Source: Candidatus Roizmanbacteria bacterium
GTDB taxonomy: Bacteria; Patescibacteriota; Microgenomatia; UBA1406; GWC2-37-13
Assembly: GCA_016186235.1 (NCBI GenBank)
Contig: JACPMD010000030.1
Span: forward strand, 1 to 10,358
Direction of reading: 5' to 3'
DNA length: 10,358 nt
Position numbers and translations under genes: made by a program. The notes below the pieces were generated by a model, which was given only the letters and a program-made list of their open reading frames with translations, was not told the DNA's origin and ran no database searches. Of this stretch, positions 1 to 5,600 are shown in pieces; the stretch's first letter is position 1; every line of letters starts with the position of its first letter.

Positions 1-1
1 A

Positions 2-379
2 GTAACCGACTGTGGAGGCTTCTCAACTTTTCTTGCATCATTACTTCAATCTATAGGTATTCCTTCTCGTTTAGTAGTAGGGTTTTTGATCATAGAAAGT
101 GTATTAAAGCGTATTTCTTCTATGTTTCACGTTCCACGTTTCACGTTCCACGATCTCTCGATGCACGCGTGGCTCGAAGTGCTTCTTCCCAATAACAGTT
201 GGTTTCCGCTTGATCCTTCCATAGAATGGAGAAGAGCAAATAGCCTAACAAAACGCGAAGGAGGATTTGGCTTTATTCCGGCTGATCGATTAGTTGTTTC
301 TTTTGGGCAGGATTTTACATTGAATATACAGGGAGAAACGTATCGAGTTGATTTATTACAAAATCCTGTTTCTTTGTAA
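2..379 (+). CDS. Transglutaminase-like domain protein, C-terminal part (5' end outside window)
   Basis: The reading frame is open from the left edge and ends with TAA. It encodes a papain-like transglutaminase core with all three expected catalytic motifs in order: Cys in DCGGF (Cys codon 11-13), His in HAWLEV (His codon 164-166) and Asp in PLDPS shortly after. The text between Cys and His, LLQSIGIPSRLVVGF, is typical of the family. Such domains act as cysteine proteases, peptidases or transamidases, often on envelope or secreted peptides; the exact reaction cannot be read here. A 28-bp block of 7-bp repeats lies in frame between the Cys and His motifs (124-151), giving an odd FHVPRFTFH stretch. 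The ATG at 86 falls after the catalytic Cys, so it is not the true start. The next gene follows after about 30 bp on the same strand. The family call is firm; the substrate is unknown. Confidence 0.85.
   Translation, partial: VTDCGGFSTFLASLLQSIGIPSRLVVGFLIIESVLKRISSMFHVPRFTFHDLSMHAWLEVLLPNNSWFPLDPSIEWRRANSLTKREGGFGFIPADRLVVSFGQDFTLNIQGETYRVDLLQNPVSL
124..151 (+). repeat. Four tandem 7-bp units (GTTTCAC/GTTCCAC alternating)
   Basis: Four heptamers GTTYCAC follow without a gap: GTTTCAC, GTTCCAC, GTTTCAC, GTTCCAC, equal to two perfect 14-bp units. The block is preceded by TAT and followed by GAT. A related four-unit block with the same flanking trinucleotides lies at 384-411. The array is inside the transglutaminase reading frame, yet the frame stays open. 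Confidence 0.9.
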
Positions 380-383
380 ATAT

Positions 384-411
384 GTTTTACGTTTCACGTT
401 TTATGTTTTAT
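384..411 (+). repeat. Degenerate four-unit 7-bp repeat at the start of the DegT gene
   Basis: The units are GTTTTAC, GTTTCAC, GTTTTAT and GTTTTAT, 28 bp in all, preceded by TAT and followed by GAT as in the block at 124-151. It fills the intergenic space after the transglutaminase stop codon, and its last base is the T of the DegT start codon (ATG 410-412). No Shine-Dalgarno sequence is left in front of that ATG. Confidence 0.8.
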
Positions 412-1609
412 GATAAGCTCCGATTTTGCGCCAAATGAGTCATGGGATGATGCTTGGTTAAGCCTCAAGCTTCTTTTTCAACCGTGGCGATGGGAGGATG
501 GAAAAGAACGTAAGGAGGTTAAAACTGAGGTTCTTAAACTTTTTCACCCTTCAACACTCCATGTTTCACTTTTCCTTTCTGGCAGATCAGCTTTGTATTA
601 TCTTTTGAAGTCTTTGAATCTTCCTGAAAATTCAGAAGTACTTATACAGGCATTCACCTGTGAGGCTGTAGTTTTTCCTATTCTCGCAAATAAATTAAGG
701 CCTAACTATATAGATATTGAACCTGATACCTATTCAATTGATTACCAAAAACTTACTAACCAGTTAAGCAAAAACTCTAAGGTCCTTATTCTTCAGCATA
801 CCTTCGGATTCACTCCGAAGTACCGTAACCAAATCCTTGATTTTGCCAAGAAAAATGAACTTGTTGTCATAGAAGATCTTGCCCATGGCTTTGATCTTAA
901 AATATTTCAAGGCGTCGAGGTTAAAAACCTAAAGTCTCATTTTTACCTTCTTTCTTTTGGCCGTTCCAAGGCCTTCTCATCTGTTTTTGGAGGTGCAATC
1001 TTAACGAGAAACCAGCAACAAGTTAACGAGCTAACAAACAATTTCCCATTCCCGTCCTATTTGTTCATTATCAGATGTCTACTTTACAAACCTCTGGTAA
1101 TGCTCGTCAAATCAACCTATGAGCTTGGAATTGGCAAACTCATTCATAAAATTTTAAAAACCTTTAATCTCCTTATTCCGGAAGTAACTCAAAAAGAAAA
1201 GCGCGGAAACTATGATGAAATCTTTAATAAAAGCTATCCAAATGGCTTGGCGATCCTGATTTTGAACCAGTTAAAGAAATTTGATCAAATGAATAGGAAT
1301 AGATCTACATCGATTCAAATATTTAATAGTACTTTTTCCAAAAAAATGCCAGATTTCTTGATTCGATATCCGTTGCTGGTTGATAATCGAAAAGACATTC
1401 TTGCAAAGACTGCAGAACAGAATATTTACTTGGGAAAATGGTACGATCAGGTTGTAGCACCAAAAGACATAGATCTCGAAAGGGTAGAGTATAAGAAAGG
1501 AAGCTGCCCGACGGCAGAAAATCTCTGTCAAAAAATAATTAATTTACCTACGAATATTTCTGAAGAAGAAGCGAAAAGAGTATTAGATATATTAAACGAC
1601 GTCAAATGA
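410..1609 (+). CDS. DegT/DnrJ/EryC1/StrS-family PLP aminotransferase
   Basis: This 399-residue protein is close to the usual family length. Fold-type I features are seen in order: SGRSALYYLL near residues 58-66 (cofactor phosphate region), EDLAHG with Asp156 (pyridine nitrogen partner), and SFGRSKAFSSVFGGAI with Lys187 as the likely Schiff-base lysine. Members usually transfer an amino group to a keto sugar nucleotide, making amino sugars for surface glycans or secondary products. The SFGRSK form differs from the common SFHPxK form, and the first 55 residues are an atypical lead-in, so the substrate may not be a standard sugar nucleotide. The gene lies between a transglutaminase-like gene and a FemAB gene and overlaps the latter by 4 bp (ATGA), which suggests translational coupling and a shared envelope role (inference). 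The start is the first in-frame ATG, but it touches a 7-bp repeat array and has no visible ribosome-binding site. Confidence 0.87.
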   Translation: MISSDFAPNESWDDAWLSLKLLFQPWRWEDGKERKEVKTEVLKLFHPSTLHVSLFLSGRSALYYLLKSLNLPENSEVLIQAFTCEAVVFPILANKLRPNYIDIEPDTYSIDYQKLTNQLSKNSKVLILQHTFGFTPKYRNQILDFAKKNELVVIEDLAHGFDLKIFQGVEVKNLKSHFYLLSFGRSKAFSSVFGGAILTRNQQQVNELTNNFPFPSYLFIIRCLLYKPLVMLVKSTYELGIGKLIHKILKTFNLLIPEVTQKEKRGNYDEIFNKSYPNGLAILILNQLKKFDQMNRNRSTSIQIFNSTFSKKMPDFLIRYPLLVDNRKDILAKTAEQNIYLGKWYDQVVAPKDIDLERVEYKKGSCPTAENLCQKIINLPTNISEEEAKRVLDILNDVK

Positions 1610-2613
1610 ATATACAACAAATCGATAATAAAATAAACTGGAATGAGATTCTTATTAAAGCAAGTTTTCCTTCCTTTTTACAATCCTGGGAGTGGGGAGA
1701 AGTGCAAAAAAAGGCTGGTTATAGCGTCGAAAGAATTACCATAGGACAGGGAAACGACGTTGCAGCAATGGTCCAAATAATAAAAGTCCGAGCAAAGTAT
1801 GGAAGTTTTCTTTTTGTTCCGCACGGTCCTATCATACTTCGGAATCCAAAAACAGCTATTAAAAAACTTCTTGATTATTTGATAAAGGTTGCACGAAAGG
1901 AAAACTATTCTTTTCTGCGGATCGCGCCTTTACTTGAAGATACAAGCGAAAATCGAAAAACATTTCAAGATTTAGGCTTTAAAACAGGTCCTACCTATAT
2001 GTCCGCAGAAAGCGTATGGGTCTTGCCACTCAACAAATCCGAAGACGAACTACTTCTAGATATGAGAAAAACGACGCGCTACCTCATTCGGAAAGCAATT
2101 CGTGAGGGGGTTGTTATAGAAAAACGAGCAGACAGTAAAGCAGTTGACGATTTTTACAAACTCTACGAGGAAACGGTGAAAAGAGAAAAATTTGTTCCAT
2201 TTTCGAAAAAATTCATCAGAGACGAGTTCGAAGCCTTCCATAAAACAGGAAATGCTGTCTTTCTTTTCGGAAAACACGAAAAAAGCTATCTTTCCTCTGC
2301 CTTGATTCTTTTTACAAAATCATCAGGATTCTATCATCAAGGCGCCTCTATCCACAGCAAAATTCCTGTTCCGTATCTCTTGCAATGGGAAGCGATAAAG
2401 GAAGCCAAAAGAAGGGGATCCGCCTTCTACAATTTCTGGGGAGTCTATAGGCCCGGCCGTACTCCAAAAAATTGGCAAGGCCTCACGCTTTTTAAGACAG
2501 GTTTCGGCGGAAAACAGATCGATTATATTCTGCCGCAAGACTATATTATTTCACCAAAATATTATGTTAGCTATTTGTATGAGAAATTCTTAGCGTGGAA
2601 GAGGGAAGTCTAG
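1606..2613 (+). CDS. FemAB/FemX-family peptidyltransferase (GNAT fold)
   Basis: The 335-residue protein matches the FemAB family in length and text: FLQSWEWGEVQKKAGY near residues 24-39, FVPHGPII near 71-78, a central MRKTTRYLIRKA segment (about 154-165), and the C-terminal LLQWEAIKEAKRRGSAFYNFWGV block typical of the second GNAT-like subdomain. Known members use aminoacyl-tRNA to add amino acids to the peptide stem of peptidoglycan precursors at the cytoplasmic face of the membrane; some relatives act on other acceptors. It starts within the end of the DegT gene (ATGA overlap) and ends with TAG one base before the convergent ABC permease stop. The partner genes suggest cross-bridge or surface-peptide modification; which amino acid is transferred cannot be told. 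There is no signal peptide or membrane segment, as expected for a cytoplasmic enzyme. Confidence 0.88.
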   Translation: MNIQQIDNKINWNEILIKASFPSFLQSWEWGEVQKKAGYSVERITIGQGNDVAAMVQIIKVRAKYGSFLFVPHGPIILRNPKTAIKKLLDYLIKVARKENYSFLRIAPLLEDTSENRKTFQDLGFKTGPTYMSAESVWVLPLNKSEDELLLDMRKTTRYLIRKAIREGVVIEKRADSKAVDDFYKLYEETVKREKFVPFSKKFIRDEFEAFHKTGNAVFLFGKHEKSYLSSALILFTKSSGFYHQGASIHSKIPVPYLLQWEAIKEAKRRGSAFYNFWGVYRPGRTPKNWQGLTLFKTGFGGKQIDYILPQDYIISPKYYVSYLYEKFLAWKREV

Positions 2614-2614
2614 A

Positions 2615-3133
2615 TTAGTGAATTTTAACTAAGCCTTTTTCCAGAATTTTGCCAAAACTCTTTTTTAAAAAAATAAGAGAAAGGGCTAAATAAAAAATAT
2701 TTAAGATGAGGCAAATAATTAGTTTTTTGGGGTCGAGTTCTCCTCTCTCAATGACTTCTCTGGCTCCTTCAAAAATATAAGTTGTGGGTATAAATAAACC
2801 TACGTTCTGAGCCCAGTTTGGTAAAGTAGATAAGGGATAATATACTGCCGAGAAAGGAGAAATGACGGCTACCGTAGTCCATGCCAATGTCTGAACTCTT
2901 GTCCCATACCTGAGTACTATGCTTGCAACAAAAAAACCTACCCACCAACCTGTTAGAATTAAAAGGAAGAAAAAAGGAATAATGTAAAATCCGTAGATAA
3001 ATATTTCAAATTTATAAAGAAAAAAAGCCAGTGCTGAGGTAAATATTAGACTGACAACAGCTTTGAGGAATCCTATTATTAAAAACGAAGTAATCCACTC
3101 GCTAAATTTAAGCGGAGATACAAAAATGTTCAC
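2615..3133 (-). CDS. ABC-2 type transporter permease, C-terminal part (separated by in-frame TAG)
   Basis: This 172-residue open frame carries the C-terminal three quarters of an ABC-2 type permease: several hydrophobic segments, the mid-protein pattern TLAWTTVAVISPFSAVYYPLS with the following LPNWAQNVGLFIPTTYIFEGAR, and a last membrane helix before a basic tail. It is in exactly the same frame as the fragment at 3146-3400. Only four codons lie between the TAG of that fragment and the GTG that opens this one. The GTG (MNIFVSPLKF) is probably an internal valine codon of the ancestral gene. If re-initiation happens there, the product lacks the first two membrane helices. Its stop is one base from the FemAB stop on the other strand. 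The family call is good; function is doubtful unless the TAG is read through or is a sequence error. Confidence 0.8.
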   Translation of the reverse strand: MNIFVSPLKFSEWITSFLIIGFLKAVVSLIFTSALAFFLYKFEIFIYGFYIIPFFFLLILTGWWVGFFVASIVLRYGTRVQTLAWTTVAVISPFSAVYYPLSTLPNWAQNVGLFIPTTYIFEGAREVIERGELDPKKLIICLILNIFYLALSLIFLKKSFGKILEKGLVKIH

Positions 3134-3145
3134 TAAATTTTTATT

Positions 3146-3400
3146 CTATAAATCTTCAAGTAAATTTACTGTAATCTTATATTGTCTTCTCCAGACAATT
3201 AACCACAGTACAATACCCGATAAAATAATGAGCAATACCGGTGATGCCTCCGGCATAAAACTGCGAAAATAAAGACTCGTTAAACCCCAGACAAACAAAT
3301 CAAGAGCCGGCCAGTAAAAGGCATCACTTAATCGGTCAAAACTCCTCATAAAAAGATATGTATAGCGCAAAATAATTGCGTAGATACGGTGAATTTTCAT
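3146..3400 (-). CDS. ABC-2 type transporter permease, N-terminal part (truncated by in-frame TAG)
   Basis: This is the N-terminal 84 residues of an ABC-2 type permease with two membrane helices (about residues 28-47 and 52-70), ending WRRQYKITVNLLEDL before TAG (minus strand 3148-3146). Reading past the TAG without changing frame gives NKNLVNIFVSPLKFSEW, the normal family continuation; from memory of related proteins a Trp sits at the stop position, so one TGG-to-TAG change explains the break. Joined, the two parts give about 261 residues, the usual permease length. The start ATG overlaps the stop of the ATPase gene by 4 bp (ATGA), so the pair forms one operon. TAG ends two intact-looking genes here (FemAB, DUF47), so a genome-wide TAG reassignment is unlikely. 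It is either a recent pseudogene, a leaky stop or a sequence error. Confidence 0.82.
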   Translation of the reverse strand: MKIHRIYAIILRYTYLFMRSFDRLSDAFYWPALDLFVWGLTSLYFRSFMPEASPVLLIILSGIVLWLIVWRRQYKITVNLLEDL

Positions 3401-4308
3401 GGTTTCTTTTTGGTCATCTGCAAAAAATAATCTTCTAGGCTCGGCTTATCAATTGAGATTTCTTCATAGAATATTCCTTTATCCATCAGATTGCGTAAAA
3501 ACTCTGGTATTTCTTTTTCAGGCAAATCAGCAATTATGTAACGAGTCTCTAATTTAAATGGTATTTTTTTCTGTTCACAATATTCAATAGTCCGTTTCAA
3601 TCCATCTTTAATAAAAAGCTCTACATGGCTTACACTTATGGAGCTAGCTAAATTTTCAGGAGTATCGTCAGAGATAATTTTGCCTTCGTTAATAAATATC
3701 ACTCTGTCACAAACCTCTTCAACCTCACGCATGTTGTGTGATGTAAGAATGATTGAGACATTGAATTTTTTTCGTTCTTCCAGAAGAAACTCTCTGATGT
3801 ACTTAGCGACTTCTGGATCAAGTGAAGAGGTTGGCTCATCTAACAGCAATACTTTAGGAAAATTAATAAATGCTTTGGCTAAATTTACACGGGTTAATTG
3901 TCCGGCTGATAATTCTGACATTCTTTGCTTTAATAATTTTTCTACCTTGAAGATTTCGACAACTTTCTGAACACGTTCTTTTCTACTTTTGATCTCATAA
4001 AGATAAGAAATAAAAGTTAAGTTCTCTTGAACACTTAAATCCCAGGGTAAATTTGTATAGGTGGAGGAAAAATTGACTTGTTCGAGAATTTCTTCCCTGT
4101 GTTTTCTAAACTCTTTTCCAAAATAGACAACTTCACCTTTGGTTGCAGATAAAACCCCAAGGAGCATCTGGATCGTTGTAGTTTTTCCTGCGCCGTTTGG
4201 GCCCAGAAACCCCAATATCTCACCTTCTCGCAATGAAAACGAGATATTGTCAACGGCGGTGAATTTACCGAATTTTTTTGTCAGGTTTTTAACGGCGAGA
4301 ACGTCCAT
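3397..4308 (-). CDS. ABC transporter ATP-binding protein (ABC-2 exporter type)
   Basis: The 303-residue ATPase has Walker A GPNGAGKT (36-43), signature LSAGQLTR (133-140, a LSGGQ variant), Walker B VLLLDEPTSSLDP (153-165) with catalytic Glu158, and the switch His191 in LTSHNM. A C-terminal extension of about 90 residues after the core domain is usual for exporter-type (DrrA/CcmA-like) ATPases. The Q-loop glutamine is not at its usual place: the segment reads VNFSSTYTNLP, with Thr83 where a Gln is common. The partner is the permease just downstream, whose gene is interrupted. These systems export lipids, glycans, drugs or peptides; the substrate cannot be read. An extended -10 box overlaps the stop codon of the upstream coiled-coil ORF and lies 6 nt from the ATG, so the mRNA may be leaderless. 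Confidence 0.92.
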   Translation of the reverse strand: MDVLAVKNLTKKFGKFTAVDNISFSLREGEILGFLGPNGAGKTTTIQMLLGVLSATKGEVVYFGKEFRKHREEILEQVNFSSTYTNLPWDLSVQENLTFISYLYEIKSRKERVQKVVEIFKVEKLLKQRMSELSAGQLTRVNLAKAFINFPKVLLLDEPTSSLDPEVAKYIREFLLEERKKFNVSIILTSHNMREVEEVCDRVIFINEGKIISDDTPENLASSISVSHVELFIKDGLKRTIEYCEQKKIPFKLETRYIIADLPEKEIPEFLRNLMDKGIFYEEISIDKPSLEDYFLQMTKKKP

Positions 4309-4314
4309 GAAGTC

Positions 4315-4323
4315 ATTCTATCA
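4315..4323 (-). promoter_or_regulatory. Extended -10 promoter box for the ABC operon
   Basis: On the minus strand the text is TGATAGAAT, matching TGnTATAAT with one change, followed by GACTTC and then the ATG of the ABC ATPase. A transcription start 6-7 nt after the -10 box falls on or beside the ATG, predicting a leaderless mRNA. The TG is supplied by the TGA stop of the upstream ORF. No convincing -35 is seen, which is common for extended -10 promoters. Confidence 0.5.
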
Positions 4324-4542
4324 TGAGGTATGTTTCTTTTCTAAGGTAGAGATGCGTATTTCATGATTCTCAAGTTTATCATTTATGTTAATTTGCCTCG
4401 AGGATAGAATAGTATGTTCGTCTTCAAATTTCTGATATTTGGCCATTAACCAATCAAATCTTTCAAATACTTTATTCTTAAAATGGCCAAATTCTGCTAT
4501 AAATTTTTCAACCGGTTGTAGTTTAAAATCGATGTATTCCAT
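4321..4542 (-). CDS. Coiled-coil protein of unknown function (open frame extends to 4758 without a start codon)
   Basis: From the only ATG, the ORF gives 73 residues rich in Lys, Glu and Asp with heptad-like hydrophobic spacing (FKLQPVEKFIAEFGHFKNK, then LENHEIRISTLEKK near the end). The same frame stays open upstream for 72 more codons, to just after a TGA at 4761-4759. That stretch encodes two identical 32-residue coiled-coil repeats (three heptads such as FNTIDKR and FNQVDKR plus one 11-residue unit). It contains no ATG, GTG or TTG. The full frame would be about 145 residues, so the gene has either lost its 5' end or uses a rare ATT/ATC/ATA start. The ATG at 4542 has no visible ribosome-binding site. 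The fragment ends 12 bp before the ABC ATPase start, on the same strand. It resembles short hypothetical coiled-coil proteins I associate with CPR genomes (from memory, not searched). No enzymatic motif is seen. Confidence 0.55.
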   Translation of the reverse strand: MEYIDFKLQPVEKFIAEFGHFKNKVFERFDWLMAKYQKFEDEHTILSSRQININDKLENHEIRISTLEKKHTS

Positions 4543-4560
4543 AACTCGATCTATTCGTTT

Positions 4561-4752
4561 ATTAAGTCTTGTCTCCGACGCCTCAATTCTCTTATCGACT
4601 TGATTAAATCTTTTATCAATTGTATTAAACTTATTATCGATCGTATTTAAACTCTTATTAAGTCTTGTCTCCGACGCCTCAATTCTCTTATCGACTTGAT
4701 TAAATCTTTTATCAATTGTATTAAACTTATTATCGATCGTATTTAAACTCTT
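4561..4752 (-). repeat. Perfect 96-bp tandem duplication encoding coiled-coil repeats
   Basis: Bases 4561-4656 and 4657-4752 are identical over all 96 bp. Because 96 is a multiple of 3, each copy adds 32 codons to the minus-strand coiled-coil frame (three heptads and one hendecad) without shifting it. Perfect identity suggests a recent duplication. The array ends 35 bp before the start of the divergent phosphatase gene. Confidence 0.95.
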
Positions 4753-4771
4753 ATTTCGTCAATCGATTATG

Positions 4772-4780
4772 TGCTACAAT
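4772..4780 (+). promoter_or_regulatory. Extended -10 promoter box for the phosphatase gene
   Basis: The text TGCTACAAT fits TGnTATAAT with one change and is followed by 7 nt and the ATG at 4788. The expected transcription start lies at 4786-4788, on the start codon, so a leaderless mRNA is predicted. No Shine-Dalgarno sequence is present. The site lies in the 35-bp gap between the 96-bp repeat array and the gene. Confidence 0.55.
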
Positions 4781-4787
4781 ATCTTCA

Positions 4788-5591
4788 ATGATTGAACTGT
4801 TACAAAAGGCTGCAAGGAATGCCGGAGAAGTTCTGCGGAACTATTTTCACAAGGGCGTCACTGTCTCTCATAAGGCTTCATTTAAAGACTTACTCACAGA
4901 GGCAGATACAGAAAGCCAGAAAATTATCTACCGGACTCTTGTCAACGGAATGATAAAAAAGGGGTATCGAAAAGAAGAGATCGGATTCATCGGTGAGGAA
5001 AAATTAAACGTAGAGGGGACGCATAAATTTATTATTGACCCTCTCGACGGCACAAGCAACTTTGAAGCAGGCCTTGAATATTTTTGTATCTCGATTGCCT
5101 ATTCGCAAAACAATTCAGTCCTCTCAAGTCTTGTTTTTGACCCTATGCGAAATATTTTTTATCTCTCGGAAAGATCAAAAGGTGCCTATAAAATCTATAA
5201 TGGAAAAAGGGAACTTCTCAAGCACAGAAAAAAGGCCTTTAAAAATTCTTTAGTGATTACGATCTTGGGGAATACACCTGAAATTTATGAAAGACAACTT
5301 GAAGTTCACAAAAAGCTCCATCCAAATATTATTGCCTTACGGCACCTTGGTGCTACTGCTTTGGATGTGAGCAAGTGTGCAGATAACACCTTTGCTTTTT
5401 GTATAAACGGAGGCTCAAGTATTTGGGATATTGCAGCTGCCAAACTTATTTTTGAAGAAAGCGGAGGAATAGTTACCGACTGGAATGGAAAGAGACTTCA
5501 ACTTGCTTTTAACGATAGCACACAGCAATATCAGTTTATAGCTTGCCATCCAAAGCTTCTTCCGGATGTTTTACTATTTTTTAAAGACTAA
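4788..5591 (+). CDS. Inositol monophosphatase family protein
   Basis: The 267-residue length and all metal-site motifs fit the family: IGEE with Glu70, DPLDGTSNF (Asp84 and Asp87) and WDIAAAKLI (Trp213-Asp214). Members are Mg-dependent, lithium-sensitive phosphatases that remove phosphate from inositol-1-phosphate, fructose-1,6-bisphosphate, histidinol phosphate or 3'-phosphoadenosine phosphates. The motifs alone do not choose among these substrates. The protein is cytoplasmic, with no signal peptide or membrane segment. The start is the only good ATG, 7 nt after an extended -10 box, and the family N-terminus (LLQKAARNAGEVLRNYF) begins immediately. An aminotransferase gene follows after 9 bp on the same strand, so the two probably share a transcript, although no pathway linking them is evident. 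Confidence 0.92.
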   Translation: MIELLQKAARNAGEVLRNYFHKGVTVSHKASFKDLLTEADTESQKIIYRTLVNGMIKKGYRKEEIGFIGEEKLNVEGTHKFIIDPLDGTSNFEAGLEYFCISIAYSQNNSVLSSLVFDPMRNIFYLSERSKGAYKIYNGKRELLKHRKKAFKNSLVITILGNTPEIYERQLEVHKKLHPNIIALRHLGATALDVSKCADNTFAFCINGGSSIWDIAAAKLIFEESGGIVTDWNGKRLQLAFNDSTQQYQFIACHPKLLPDVLLFFKD

Positions 5592-5600
5592 TTAGCTAAT

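Noticed and set aside
86..379. Transglutaminase ORF starting at ATG 86
   Set aside because: The catalytic Cys motif lies upstream in the same open frame, so the true start is outside the window.
3146..3148. TAG read as an amino acid by a changed genetic code
   Set aside because: TAG properly ends the FemAB and DUF47 genes; TGA and TAA also end intact genes, so the standard code fits.
3638..3970. A 110-codon plus-strand ORF opposite the ABC ATPase
   Set aside because: It covers the signature and Walker B of the real gene on the minus strand and has no support of its own.
4561..4752. The 96-bp direct repeats as a CRISPR array
   Set aside because: There are only two abutting copies without spacers, and they encode an in-frame coiled coil.
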